This document shows positions 24,336-35,619 of a DNA stretch of 64,000 nt, in pieces. Below the pieces are notes generated by a model. It made no database searches, was not told the DNA's origin, and saw only the letters and a list, made by a program, of their open reading frames with translations. The position numbers were made by a program, and so were the translations under genes. How positions within the stretch are numbered: position 1 is the first letter of the stretch; each line of letters opens with the position of its first letter. Origin of the DNA: Marchantia polymorpha subsp. ruderalis (taxonomy: Eukaryota; Streptophyta; Marchantiopsida; Marchantiales; Marchantiaceae); assembly GCA_037833965.1 (NCBI GenBank), contig AP031351.1, forward strand, positions 24,068,501 to 24,132,500. The letters are read 5' to 3'.

Positions 24336-24638
24336 TCATACAAGTAACATCTCAACGCAAGATCTAGTAAAGTCAACTTCTTTATAAATAGTGTTGTCCT
24401 CTAGCAAGTATAGATTATTGTGCTTGTATGCACGAAGTATAAGTTTATCACACAATTTAAAGTCTAACATCTCTAGTCCAAAGCTCCACTCTAAGTCGTG
24501 TAAGTCTAAAACTTTGAGATTTATCAGATTTTTTTTCATGTTATGTATAAATCTAACCTGGATCAGCGTACAATTGATCCCATCAAACATGCGGATCTTT
24601 ATCAATCCAACATCCTTGATTGTACAAGATTTGGTCAT
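24336..24638 (-). pseudogene. Copia protease-integrase linker fragment
   Basis: An open stretch of 100 codons. It reads IRMFDG, VRFIHNMKKNLINL and NNLYLLED, the conserved run between Copia protease and integrase. It is separated from the next fragment by a stop and a frame change. Confidence 0.7.
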
Positions 24639-25621
24639 TTTTCATATGATCTAAATCGTTTTATACTACAAAATTGCTAAGCAATATGATAACAACAAGC
24701 ACTGTTAACTGTCCATACATTCCCTACAACTTTTAGTGAACTGCAGATGACATATTTCTAGCATCATAAGCTGTCTGCAAATAGGTCGTACTCCTCGCGA
24801 TCAAAATGCTCCGTAGCGTTCGCCACTGGAGGATGGTTGCACCTTTAACCGTCATCCGACAATCCTTCTTGATGTGATCACTCTTGTCACATCTCCAACA
24901 AATCAAGTTCTGTCAAGGGATTCAGCCCTAGACTTGGATTTCTTCCGTTCAAGGTTCTAGATTTTGGCTTCTCTGATCTAGTAAGCCGCCAGTCCTTGGT
25001 ATTCCTCAAATGTGAGTAACCTCGTGTCACAATAAGTGCGATCTGAGAAGTGGATGGATGAGATGATGACATCATCTCCTGTTGCATCTTGTCCGCGAAG
25101 ATGGCACTTATAATCTTATTGTAGGTGACAATTTTAATATCACGATAAAGCAGATTCTTTGTGAGTGTCTGGTATGAAGCACATAGTTAGCTGAAAAGAT
25201 GTATAGATTTCTTCATGTTTGAATGCTCCTCCTCCATAGTCTGAAGATTTATCAACAAATCACTGAAGCCATGAATGTGATCTCGGATTCTAGTTCCGGA
25301 TCTCAACTTGAACTTCATCAACCTCATGTATGTGTTCATCACATGTGACAATTATTTCTAATGGAACTTTAGCTAAAAGGCATCAAATAGTTAGATGACC
25401 TTGGTATATTCCTCAACCTACTTGATAACTAAAGGATCTATATGCCCCTAGATCATGTACATTGCATATTGCTATGAACACTCCATTCAAAATTGTTAAT
25501 TTTCATATGTTTTTCTCTTAGCAACAAAGACAAATTGAGATCCATAGATCTCAATTTGACTTTGACCTACTTATTTCAAAGCAAGTAATCACCTCGGCCA
25601 TCAAAGGCTATGATACTACGC

Positions 25622-26345
25622 TGTAAGACCTGATGTTGTATGTGTTAACTAGAATTAGAATTAACCAAGGAGTTAATCATGGTTAAGATAGTTATGACTA
25701 AGTCTAGCTAGTTTAGCTATAATGTCTATACTTGGCGAAATAACTAGTGAAATTCTAGAAGATTTGAGTGAGCACTTCTATTTTGTCTTGTACAAAAGTC
25801 TAGATTCAAAGAGAAAATACTTTTTGACTTCATATTTAGTTTTGATTGGTTTGACTAAGTAAGAAGTACTCCATTGTTTAGATTAAGTCTTATGTTGACT
25901 TAGTGGAAAGTGTAAGTTCTAGAAGTTGGAAATGCACAAATAGCATGTCGCCACCTCAATCTAGGGATTAATAAACATCTATAAGGTTTAGGAGGCCAAT
26001 GACATGTTGCCACATATTGATAACTAGTAAACCTTTCTATGGTTTATTTTTGTAAAAATAAATTAAATAAGAATTATCATTTGTTAATATGGTAAATTTT
26101 TAGATAGTATATATACAGAGGTAGGAAAGAGCCTCTCAAGCAAGTTTGGAGAGTTCATATGTAGAGACTTGTTTCATATATGAAAGAGTGACGAATTTTC
26201 AGTACCTTGGAGTGTCGATGTCTGTGTGAGTTGGAGTGGTACCTTAAGAGATTCTGTGAGAGTGTGTTTTGATTATGAGTATGACGAGTAATCTTGGTCT
26301 TCTAGAACCATGATGAGCTATCAAAAAGCCATCTGAGGTAAACCT
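25622..26345 (-). repeat. 5' LTR of the Copia relic (LTR family A, copy 1)
   Basis: The LTR abuts the primer-binding site. On the minus strand it would end in CA at about 25623. A related copy lies at about 56998-58060. The shared blocks include TTGTATGTGT, AGCTA(G)TTTAGCTATAATGTCTATACTTGGC, ACTTTTATTTTGTCTT, TAGTTTTGATTG and TAGAA(C/T)CATGATGAGCT. The far boundary is estimated from where similarity to that copy stops. Confidence 0.55.
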
Positions 26346-27614
26346 GAGTGAAAGTGAGCCCGGAGGTTGCAGTACCTTGATTCTCCAACTTGTCTCAATG
26401 TCATCTTTATGCATCAAAACCTAGAGATAATAGCAGCTTTTGCGGATATTTCCTCCTGGTGAATCATCTTTTAGCTCTCAAACAATGTGTGGATGCACTA
26501 CTTGCTTCCAGATATTTTTGATGATATCCAATTTGTCTATATTTTAACAAATATCTTATCGGAAAAAATATTATTACACAGAACATTTTCTCGATCCATA
26601 TCAATGGCGACCCTCTAACTATAAACAGCTAGATTTTGATATTAGTCCTTAACCGAAGTTAAACTCAACCACTTGCACATAGAATTTTATTAAAAAATCT
26701 AAAATTTGATGATGAATTATACACATCATACATAGAAACTCTTACATAATAAAAATTTTGAAGTTAATTTTATTTCTTGTAACTATCAAGTATAAAGCAA
26801 TAAATACATATATATAATAAAATTATATTAAAGAATATTAGAAGCAAAAATAGTACCTTTACTTTGAAGTTAATGAAAGCAAAGTTTGATATGGAAAAGC
26901 AAAATCTTGCAAATTTTTTGAAACATAAATTTATGTATATACAAGAATTATTTTAAAGAATGTAGTATTTAAAATAATTTTAATATATCAAGATCATAAA
27001 CTGATCATACCTTGACTCAAATTTCTACTTATTTCTGAAAAAATAATAAAATGATATATAAATGTTTTAATTATGAAAGAATACTTTTTTATCAAAGAAC
27101 GTTCAAGTTTATGAAGAATTTGAACTTCAGAGTGGATTTTACTCAATAAGGTGATTATTAAATTTATGAAAGAATTTTTTATGATAATTACTTGGACTTT
27201 CATAGCTCAATTATTGAGATTTTAACCATTTTTACTTATACTTTTCTATCAAAAAAATCATTTTTACATCTATTTTCATCAATTCTCATTTCAACGTTTG
27301 TTTGAGAATGATTGTTTAATAGTATTTGTACATATCATATGAATATGTCATAGACCTTCAACACAAGGATTATTATTTTCATTTAGAAAATTGGGTGTTT
27401 TATTATAATAATTAAATGAAGTTATATAAGAGATTTAAAAATATTAAAAATTAATTTAAAATGTTTTTTGTTTTAATTTGCTACTTTGTTTGGAAAAAAT
27501 TTTAATTTTTAAAAATTTGTGATACATTAAGAATGTTTCAAAAAATTGTGAATGTATGACTACACTAGTATTCTTAGCTCAAATATTCAATAAATTGAAC
27601 TGATTGGTTCCAAG
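26346..27614. other. AT-rich desert
   Basis: Mixed sequence to about 26650, then very AT-rich DNA to 27560 with no open frame of interest. A TGGCGACC motif at about 26605 resembles primer-binding sites of some plant retroelements, but no LTR ends next to it. Confidence 0.4.
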
Positions 27615-27803
27615 TGTTGAGGTTAATTCCAGTCAGTGAGTAACCTCGGGTCTTAGCTATTTATAGCTAGAATAGTCGCATAGGCTAGGAATAAATACAT
27701 CGGGGTTCACCTTGTATATTGAGTTTTTTGAGGAAGTAAAGTGTTGCGTGTTCAAGGTGGAGTTAGCCCTTTCGAAGGGGTGAACCACGTTACACGCGTT
27801 ACA
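27615..27803 (+). repeat. Left LTR
   Basis: This LTR begins TGTTGAGGTTAATTCC. The end is taken at 27803 (GCGTTACA) because the primer-binding site then starts two bases later. The last nine bases (CGCGTTACA) look like a duplication of the CACGTTACA end seen in the right copy, which would otherwise put the end at 27794. Confidence 0.75.
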
Positions 27804-29189
27804 ATTGGTATCAAAGCTAGTTTCGACTCTGTGTCAAAGCGTGTTTTATGACAGTGGTTTCAGATTTTTTCAGTTTGGAGACTGAGTGTTTTCAAGTTTT
27901 TGATTCAGAGTATGAGTTAGAAAAGTTCGGTGGAGCTCTAGAAGTTTGAGTTTGTTCACGAAGTTTGATATTGAGTTTCTAAGTGTTTAAGGTGACAGAA
28001 AAAATATGAAAGTTAAGAGAAACTCAACTATCTTTTCTCCCATTCAAAGATTGAAGTTCAACATAAATTTTAACTCAAGTCAGTGGCAAAAATCTGATGA
28101 CGTCACGCGGAGCCGATAGTGTGGTTCGAGGGATAGACTCCAACGATTTTCTTTTTCCAGAATCTTCTTGAAAGAAAATTTGTACACTCTGGTTTCTTAT
28201 CTGGTTCGAGGTTTAGGGTGTTTAGAATCAACTGGGGAGAAAGTTGAGTTCGAGGCCGAGGAGTGTTGTTCAAGACTTTCATCAAGAGAATTTTCTGAAC
28301 TCGAGGCACAACCCACTTCATAAAAAATTTCATGAGGAGAGGATCATGAACTTAGAGGAGCTCTGTAAGCAAGGAAGGTTACGGAAACTCTGCTTTTGCC
28401 AAGATGTAAGTGACATGGAGATATCTTTGAGTTGTATTTGTGAAGATCAAATTGACGACTGCGAGTGTAATGTCTAATGTGAAGTCCAACACATTTGGCG
28501 TAAGTCTTGAAATAGCTTGAACTCCATGAAGAAGTCAATATATGATTAAATGGAAGATAGTATTTTTTGGAGCCCATCATGCTGCGATTTTTTAATTCAG
28601 ATGTGCTATAAAAGCGAAGTGCTAAACATTAGAATCTATGAAACAATTTGACCATGATCTGCTAAAATTAGAGCAATTTTATGAAAGACTTGATAAGTGA
28701 TGATACAATTTGAGACGTTGGTGGGATGGATGAAGACTAGAGTGTGCATGTCATTGAAAAATTGGAAGAATGAATCGTCCAGATATATTCCCATTGTTAG
28801 ATTCAAAAAAAAAGTTGGTCGCACTGAGCTCCTCCATTGCGTATTTGGCTTTCACGATAGATACTTCCACATCTGGAAAAGTCATAATCGCATAAAACTA
28901 GAATTTTCAAGGGTATGATTTAAACGAAGAAGGTAGCACACACAACCAAGAGCGAAGCAAGAGCGCAAGAGTGCAGCGGTGCAAGGAGTCAGGCCTTAGG
29001 CAGGCAGCAATGCAGTTAGGGCACTTCATCCTCCGTGCAGCCTGGCAGGGGTGCGGGCAGGGCAAAGTTGTCTCCTTCTCGCGGTTAGGCCAGTGGTGCC
29101 CTAATCCCCCGCACGATTAGGGGAGCCGGTCCCCCGGATCCCTGGTTAGGCAGCCTCCGCCACCCTCGCTTAGGACGGACTATAGTCGC

Positions 29190-30190
29190 GATCAGTCGCC
29201 GTTGCGCTCCGTAGGTAATATGCAGTCGCGATCAGTCGCAGTCAGCAACGCGAAGTCGCCAGATGCGGTCGCGAGCGGAACGTGGTCGCTGTGAACGTGA
29301 TCAAGTGCGATCTTGGTCAAGTTGAACGTGGTTGCAGTCGTGGTCGAGTATCTAACGTAGTCGGTGGATCAAACATGGTCAACATGGCAATGATGTACGG
29401 TCGATCGACGATGACGGTGACGCTGAAGACTAACGGTGATGGTCAGAAACAACAATGAAGGAACATTCCATCATAAATATTTTTTCATCTCAATATAGGC
29501 AAATTTGCTATTGTTGGAAAGCTATCAACGCAAATAATGCATCTGGACATTTTCCAAAAGCTCAACAATGAGTCAAAAGGAAGAAATTGAATCGGAAGTC
29601 AGTCGCGAGCAACGTAATTAAGAACAGCAGACAGAGAGTTGCGGGAGACGATGACAATTAGTTGGGGGCGTAGTTAGTCACGGACGACGGTAATGATTAG
29701 TTGTGGGTGCTATAAGTCGTGAACGACGGTTTTGATAAGTCACAGTTGCAGACAGTCGCGGACGACAATAGTGGTTAGTTGCGGGCGCAATAACTTGTGG
29801 GCGACGATCTTGATAAGTCGTGGTCGCAGCTAGTCACGGACGACGGTAATGATTAGTCACATGCACAATCAATTGCGGACAATGGTGACGGTCGCGGACG
29901 TAGTTAGTCGAAGACGACAGTGAGGTCTAGACACAAGTGACATGCTAGTCGCGGACGTTGTCTGTCGCGGACGACGGTGACAGGCGGCGTGAAGGCCAAT
30001 CGAGGGCGTAGTCAGTTGCGGACGACACTAAGTCGCGGATGCAGTTTGTCGCATGCAACGATAACGGTCAGTTTTGGGCGATGGTGAGGAACAATCACGG
30101 ATGACAATTAGTTGCGGACGAAGTTAGTCGCGTGCGACGATGAAGAACAGTCACGGATGATAGTCAATCTTGACTGTGAATGATTATCAC
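29190..30190 (+). repeat. Degenerate minisatellite in the LTR element
   Basis: The motif GTCGCGGACGACGGT and variants (GTCACGGACGACGGT, GTTGCGGACGA, GTCGTGAACGACGGT) recurs dozens of times, joined by linkers such as AATGATTAGT and TTTTGATAAGTC. A larger unit is visible: a 26-base segment at 29675-29700 recurs at 29831-29856, a period of 156. The arms GTCG/CGAC also make local hairpins likely. No continuous frame runs through it. Confidence 0.8.
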
Positions 30191-30265
30191 GGCTGACAGC
30201 GAGTAGATTTTAAGATTTTTGTTAGTATGTGTGTGCTTTTTAATAAATACAGGTGGCGTGTGTGT

Positions 30266-30316
30266 CTTTCAATGAACCTAGTTCATTGAAAGAGTGGGAG
30301 ATTTTTTCAAATCTCC
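30266..30316. repeat. Two adjacent hairpins near the 3' end of the LTR element
   Basis: CTTTCAATGAA (30266-30276) pairs perfectly with TTCATTGAAAG (30282-30292) over a 5-base loop. GGAGATTT (30297-30304) pairs perfectly with AAATCTCC (30309-30316) over a 4-base loop. Both lie between the minisatellite and the polypurine tract and would be present in the element RNA. Confidence 0.65.
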
Positions 30317-30748
30317 TTACTAACAATTGAAAATCTCTGCTCATAACTATGGGTTTGGGGGAGTTTGATCATTATGTGATTAATGATCAAGATGAGTATG
30401 GTTTAGATTATGTACAGTAGAGTGAAGCACAACGATATCAACTAATTTTTCAGAAAATAGTGTTTGATAAAATGATTGAGCTAGTCAAGATTGACGGTAA
30501 ACTCAATGTGGTTGATGCGTTGATCGCGACACTGTGCTATCATGTAGGTTGTGCATGAATGATAGAGTTAAAGTTTACTAACATAGTATTTGCAGTTATC
30601 TCTTTATATATTTACTTTATCATATGATGACTACGGCTTAATTCTAGTTAAAACAGATGTTGTATTGGGTTTTTTTCTAAAAATTTCTGTGGAATAATAA
30701 TGTATTTTATAGAGGTTGTTGTTCTTTAATCTTAGTTAAGGGGGAGAT

Positions 30749-30940
30749 TGTTGAAGTTAACTCCAATCAAGGAGTAACCTTAGGTTCTAGCTATAAATAG
30801 CTAAGGTGGTCGCCTGTACTATGGATAAATATATAAGGGAGCTCCCCTTGTACATTGAATCTTTTTGAAAATGGACTAGAAGTAAAGTGTTGCGTGTTTG
30901 TGGTGGATTTAGCCTCTTTAAAATGGTGAACCACGTTACA
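30749..30940 (+). repeat. Right LTR
   Basis: This LTR begins TGTTGAAGTTAACTCC and ends CCACGTTACA at 30940. It is directly preceded by the polypurine tract. Divergence from the left copy is considerable, so the insertion is old. Confidence 0.75.
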
Positions 30941-33840
30941 TTTTGTGTCTCGATACTTGCAAGCTACACCAAGTCAATTAAATTACTTTCATCATGAAAG
31001 ACAAAAGTCCTATATAAGAATAAATAAATAAATATTGTGTGTGTGTTGATTGCGCAGCAACTTTTGTTAAGTATTTCGAATTTGTTCTATTTCTCTGTTT
31101 TTACAAGATGTTTTTTATATACAATATGAAAAATCTTCTTTTCGTTTTGTTAATATTGAAATGTCTACCGCTCTTGAAAAAAATTTGTGTGCTGGTACCA
31201 TGATATTATCTCTAAAGATATCTAGAAGATAGTAGAACACATAAGACAACTTAAATACCAACCTAACATAAAGTGTATATGTATACAAAAATGTTACATT
31301 TTTGGCACAAATTTATATTGAATTCATGAATATATAATGCTAGTAAATTGGATGTTTTGACGAACAGAATTTGAGAGCTTTTTACTAGATATTTAAGCTA
31401 ACTTTTTTGAATTTTTTATGCATCTTACTTCTTACATAATAGTTAAAGTTTCAAAACAAAAAAGTTTAAAATACTTTATATGAATGTTGCTGGTCAACAT
31501 CAATACCATGCTTGATACATATCAAGCAATAGGAGGGGTGTGACCGAGGTGATTGTGCTTCGATCTCGGCCTCCAGTAAATATGATACTAATTATTCTTG
31601 ACTAGAGTTGTGTAGCTTAAGAGTTCATTTAATTCTTGCCAGAAACAAGCATGTATGTGCTCATTATTATTTTCCCTTTGAGATGAATTTGCCTAGTTTA
31701 AGAAGGAAGATTTTGATGTTTAGGACTTCAGAGACCAGCTTACTCATTGCTCATGTTGCTGTTCAATCCTTCGTGAAAGTGGCGATCAGTCGCTTAAGCT
31801 TTTCAGATATGGTAATATGTGACACTGGGTGCCTATTTCAACGTATGTACTAACCAAAGGGCAAGAGAACTGCAAGTTTTATTTTACCATTTTCATGTTA
31901 TACATTTATTCTACATCCAATGAAGGTGACGTCTGACAGTCTACATACGGGAAGGTTTTAGGGTTAATGATTTTACCTTAAGACGATTTTACCTTAGGTA
32001 CCTCGATTTTATACCACAAGGATCAAGCATCAAGGCTAGCATACGAGCCAAACATTATCCACAAGAACCTGAGCTGCAATTTGCATTAATAACACGAATG
32101 AGGAGCCATTCATGAGCCACGAAAATGAGGCCTTGAAGCTGGCGGATGTCCAGATCACATATATCAATCGTAACAGTTGCAGATCTGACATGCAGACGTG
32201 AGTTATTAAATGAAGCCTAAAACACCATACCAAGAGATTTTATGTAACTCTTCGACTTTGTCTTGTACTTGTATGTTAAGAAGAAACGATGGAATCTTTA
32301 CACCTCTAAAGTAGAATTAGAAAAAAGCCCTGGTGACAGGAATCTTGGCCATGCGTGCTTCTGAGTTTAGTTTATGCATAAAAAACTAGTTGAATAACGT
32401 TATTCACAAAAAGTGGTCGATGTGAGAAGTGTCGTGTTCATATTAAAGATAAGATCTGTTCCGAGTTGATATTCGCAAACTTAATATCTTATAGTGAAGG
32501 CAATGGGATCAGCAACATTCGCTTTCACAAACGTGCGAAACGGTAAACTAAGCAAATGATGATTCACTCTAAGAAGAATATCACAACAGCGAGTGAAGGT
32601 AAGAAGTTTTGAAATTGAATAGTCTGTCCCATTACATGCTCCGGGTCGAGAGGAAGACTTCCAAGCTGGTATGCCGGCAAAAAGGGGAGCTCACACTAAT
32701 TACTTGCCATGGAACAAGCATTGTGGCTCATGTGCCTTCTCATTTGAGGAGGTCAAGTCTCACCGCATGCGTGATACATTTCAGATTGTACTCATGCGAG
32801 AAGATGATCCAACAGCAGAAGATTTTCCTCCTTCACCGGATATCTAAAATGTACATCACAAATTATTCACACATAGATTGTGGAGAATAATTTGTGGCTT
32901 TAATTAGATTGTAGTGAATAAGGGTATAATTTCTCTTTGATCATATGAAGGACATGACAGTGAATATTCGATGTTCCCTCTCCTCATTCCCTCGAATTCC
33001 CGCAAGTTTCACAGGTCTGAGTCTTGTATACCCGGGGGCACACTCGCAGGCTGGTAGTGGCAACATATGAGCGTACTTACGAGTGACCAGTTAGATTCTA
33101 CGAAGGATGTACAGCAATCAGTCAACCCCATACTTTCAGTGAACCAATAGCCATTGATTTCATGGGCAAATCAAAATCTCCCATCGGTTTATTTCCGCTC
33201 TTGCATATAAAGGCTCATTTGTGGCTGTAGGACTTTCATTATATTACGCTTTTGTCTATGAGGGAGTGACGTGAATGCGAGTAAGATCAAAGATCAGTCG
33301 CTAGTATAGTACAAGATGATGTTACGTCTTCGAGAAAAACCTTAGCCTTCAAACTGCCCGGAGAAGATGAGACACGAATGGGCTTTAAAAACCCGAGAGA
33401 GGATGCTTAGGTGCAACTGCAATAAAGCTCGGCAGAATGATTGAAATTTGACATCACTTCATTTGTAAGCTCCTAACCTGACTGGCCAAAAAGCTGATGA
33501 TTTTCAAGCTTGGCATCAGATCTCCTGGTAATATTTACAAGTATATGTACCAATACTGGTCAAGGATCACTAAATCATCGAGTGTTCGTTCTACTGTAAA
33601 CTCTAACAAAAACTGAGCATCTAGATCTCCGTCAACGTGCATGAAGGTACCACTGAATCTCTTCCTCATTGACTTGCATGAAGAGTGAAAGAATGATGGG
33701 ATTTCTGTCCTACAAAAAAGTCTCGACACTAAGAGTAAACCAAACGAATGATTGATTTCACTTGATAAGCAAACTAGTGCGACTCTCGTTGCTGCTACCA
33801 ACGTTATCTACAATAATAGGACCCTGCATGCACTGGAGAT
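30941..33840. other. Intergenic, nothing recognised
   Basis: AT-rich to about 31500, then balanced composition to 33840. Short frames (31608-31853 +, 32609-32890 +, 33535-33801 -) carry no known motif. The part nearest 33840 may belong to the 3' untranslated region of the minus-strand peroxidase gene. Confidence 0.4.
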
Positions 33841-34013
33841 CTAGAGGTTATGGTGCATTTCAACCGGCACATTGAATGCTTTCGTATCCTGTTGATACGA
33901 CAAATAATATCTCAAGCTGCAGAAATGCATGAAGGCCGAACGAGCTTCAATTCGAACTCTTGGCTTATTGCATGTCCACGAAAGAATGATGAACGTCGCT
34001 TCCACGTCGCTTA

Positions 34014-35276
34014 CTAAATGCTGTTGACAACAGCACATCTCTTACGGACCTCTCCGGCAGATCCTGTCAACAGCTGAATGGTGCCTAGCTTTTCCATGGC
34101 AATTGCGAAATCGGCAAAAAAGGTGGACCTGGACTCCGACAGTCTGGTCACGTAATCGAGGGCGAGTGGATTGGTAATGAGGGCAGCATCAGACAAGAAG
34201 AGTCCTTGGTTGACCAGCAACTGCTTGAAGTAGACAATGTCGAAAGTGTCTTGAGTTGAATCCATGGCGATAATGTTCTTCACGTTGTTGGGAGGACACT
34301 GCAAAATGAGCTCGTCGGCGAGGATGGGATCAAGGCTCGGGTCAGTGAGGCCCTCGACTCCAGAGAAATTGTACAGACGGGGCTGGACAGCGCCACACCT
34401 CGCACGGCCTATGGTGTGTGCACCCGAGAGAACGACCATTTCCTGGGCAGTGAATCCCGCCGCAGCAAAAGTCTTCACCAGAGTGCTGAAGTTAGATTGC
34501 GGAGAGGGAATGTGGGCACTGGCCTCAGATTCTAGAGACTCGAAGCCATCTCTGCGTCCCAAGGGCACTGACCAGCTCGGGCCTCCGGCTTTCACAGTGG
34601 CCTCACGTGCAACGAGGGCCAGTAGATCAGCACAAGATACAGTGTCCGGGCAAACCTCTTCGAGAGCAGCCTTGATTTCGTCGATTTGCTCAAAGCCTCT
34701 CAGAGAACCAGCATTCGGCTGGGCATCCTTCTCAGCGAGTGAGAAGGCTGTGGAATTCAACAGGACGGATCCATCACAGCCCCTGACGAAGCAGTCGTGG
34801 AAATGTAATCGCTGCAAGCCTCCTGCCATAGTTGGGTCTGCTGTGACGAACTTATCGATATGCTGGCTCACTACAGAGAAGACCTGGGGGCAGGAGAAGG
34901 CGTAATAACTTTCTGACAATCCATCGCCCGCTTCTCCCAGCCTTCTGTACAGCATCTCAGTGGTGACGATCTTACTGGGATATCTTATGCTTTTGGCATA
35001 AGTGATAGCACCGTATAAGTAGACCCCAATGAGAAGCAACCCCACCCATCTCATCACCACTAGTGCGATGGAAGTCCATCTCCTCGACGACGACTCAGTA
35101 GGTAGAGCTCCTTTGGAAAACCCCTCTCTGGCGAGAGTTGCCGGCGTTGGGAGAGACTGCCATCGAACCAGCGATGAAATTTTCGGCCCGGTTTCTTTGA
35201 ACGACCCTCCTCTGATCAGTGGTGGCAATGACGAGGATGACGAAGAAGAAGAAGACGACGATGATGATGATGCCAT
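34014..35276 (-). CDS. Class III (secretory-type) peroxidase with N-terminal membrane anchor
   Basis: An intronless gene of 420 residues. The ATG at 35276 is chosen because the ten codons upstream in frame begin with GTG and contain no other ATG. The haem peroxidase core occupies about 122-415: distal Arg156 and His160 in RLHFHDCFVRGCDGS, calcium ligands Asp161, Asp168 and Ser170, proximal His287 in VVLSGAHTIGRARC, and all eight disulphide cysteines (129, 162, 167, 209, 215, 294, 327, 414). Family knowledge: these enzymes oxidise phenolics with hydrogen peroxide in cell wall or vacuole and usually have a cleavable signal peptide and about 330 residues. Here 120 extra N-terminal residues contain a Ser15 tract (3-17), a basic stretch (Arg-Arg at 65-66) and one hydrophobic segment (about 68-93), which suggests a type II anchor or a late signal-anchor. 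Position in the membrane is inference. All catalytic residues are present. Confidence 0.93.
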   Translation of the reverse strand: MASSSSSSSSSSSSSSLPPLIRGGSFKETGPKISSLVRWQSLPTPATLAREGFSKGALPTESSSRRWTSIALVVMRWVGLLLIGVYLYGAITYAKSIRYPSKIVTTEMLYRRLGEAGDGLSESYYAFSCPQVFSVVSQHIDKFVTADPTMAGGLQRLHFHDCFVRGCDGSVLLNSTAFSLAEKDAQPNAGSLRGFEQIDEIKAALEEVCPDTVSCADLLALVAREATVKAGGPSWSVPLGRRDGFESLESEASAHIPSPQSNFSTLVKTFAAAGFTAQEMVVLSGAHTIGRARCGAVQPRLYNFSGVEGLTDPSLDPILADELILQCPPNNVKNIIAMDSTQDTFDIVYFKQLLVNQGLFLSDAALITNPLALDYVTRLSESRSTFFADFAIAMEKLGTIQLLTGSAGEVRKRCAVVNSI

Positions 35277-35493
35277 GCTTGCAGCCTTGCAGCCCGCCGA
35301 TTCCACTTCAATTGCCTTGCCTTCAAATCCTAGACGTGTTAAAAAATGGGCACCTTCCGAGATGGTCGGATCTGCCTGTTGTTGCCACCACTTATCGAGA
35401 CCAGGTACTTCTGCGCTAGAGGGTCCTCAGGATTAGCTCAGTTCTTCGCAATGCTCATGTCGAGGGTACGATTTGAAGGACAAGCTTTGTGCT

Positions 35494-35505
35494 CCTTATA
35501 TATGA
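35494..35505 (-). promoter_or_regulatory. TATA box of the peroxidase gene
   Basis: On the minus strand the sequence reads CATATATAAGGA, a good plant TATA box, about 220 bases upstream of the ATG at 35276. That would give a leader of roughly 190 bases. No other promoter element is assigned. Confidence 0.5.
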
Positions 35506-35619
35506 GGCCATGCCAACCTCATGTAATTTATTCTGCACTGTGTATGTCAGTGTATCTATCTCGTGACGTACTTCATTCCCCCACGTTTGTCGCTTACGTC
35601 AGGCACAACTTCAGATGAA

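Larger units (their letters stand above)
24027..25621 (-). mobile_element. Decayed Ty1/Copia retrotransposon, 5' half
   Basis: Read on the minus strand the order is typical of Copia. A primer-binding site (TAGTATCATAGCC, cf. initiator Met tRNA) lies just inside 25621. Then comes a gag region (about 25090-25600) with ASYQTLTKNLLYRD, and a CCHC zinc knuckle CWRCDKSDHIKKDC (about 24857-24904). A protease-to-integrase linker follows at 24336-24638 with IRMFDG, NMKKNLINL and NNLYLLED, then the GAG-pre-integrase segment at 24027-24317 with FCEHCIMEKHHSRAF and LDYIH. Stops and frameshifts break every part, and integrase core, reverse transcriptase and RNase H are missing. The element is an inactive 5' fragment. 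Confidence 0.8.
27615..30940 (+). mobile_element. Non-autonomous LTR retrotransposon with internal minisatellite
   Basis: Left LTR 27615-27803 and right LTR 30749-30940 both start TGTTGA(G/A)GTTAA and end ACCACGTTACA or a close variant. They share the TAGCTATNNATAGCTA TATA-containing palindrome, the AAGTAAAGTGTTGCGTGTT block and TGGTGAACCACGTTACA. A primer-binding site TGGTATCAAAGC (27806-27817) follows the left LTR and a polypurine tract AAGGGGGAGA (30738-30747) precedes the right LTR. The interior of 2.9 kb has no gag, protease, integrase or reverse transcriptase that I can see. It holds short frames (28244-28477 +, 28103-28333 -), a GC-rich segment with repeated TTAGGCAG motifs (28990-29170) and a degenerate minisatellite (29190-30190). 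The flanks CCAAG and TTTTG do not match, so the target duplication is lost. It belongs to the TRIM/LARD class by structure. Confidence 0.8.

Noticed and set aside
26100-26130. TATATATACAGAGG as the LTR promoter, implying plus orientation of the Copia LTR
   Set aside because: The adjoining gag, zinc knuckle and primer-binding site are all on the minus strand, and TATA strings are common by chance in this AT-rich DNA.
29190-30190. A CRISPR-like array
   Set aside because: Repeat copies are degenerate, spacers are not of uniform length, and the array lies inside an LTR element of a plant nuclear genome.
34264-34905. 213-codon plus-strand open frame inside the peroxidase
   Set aside because: It is antisense to the conserved catalytic core of the peroxidase, which has all family residues, so it is a shadow frame.
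35277-35306. Ten extra N-terminal codons for the peroxidase
   Set aside because: The upstream codon is GTG, not ATG. A plant nuclear gene would start at the ATG at 35276.
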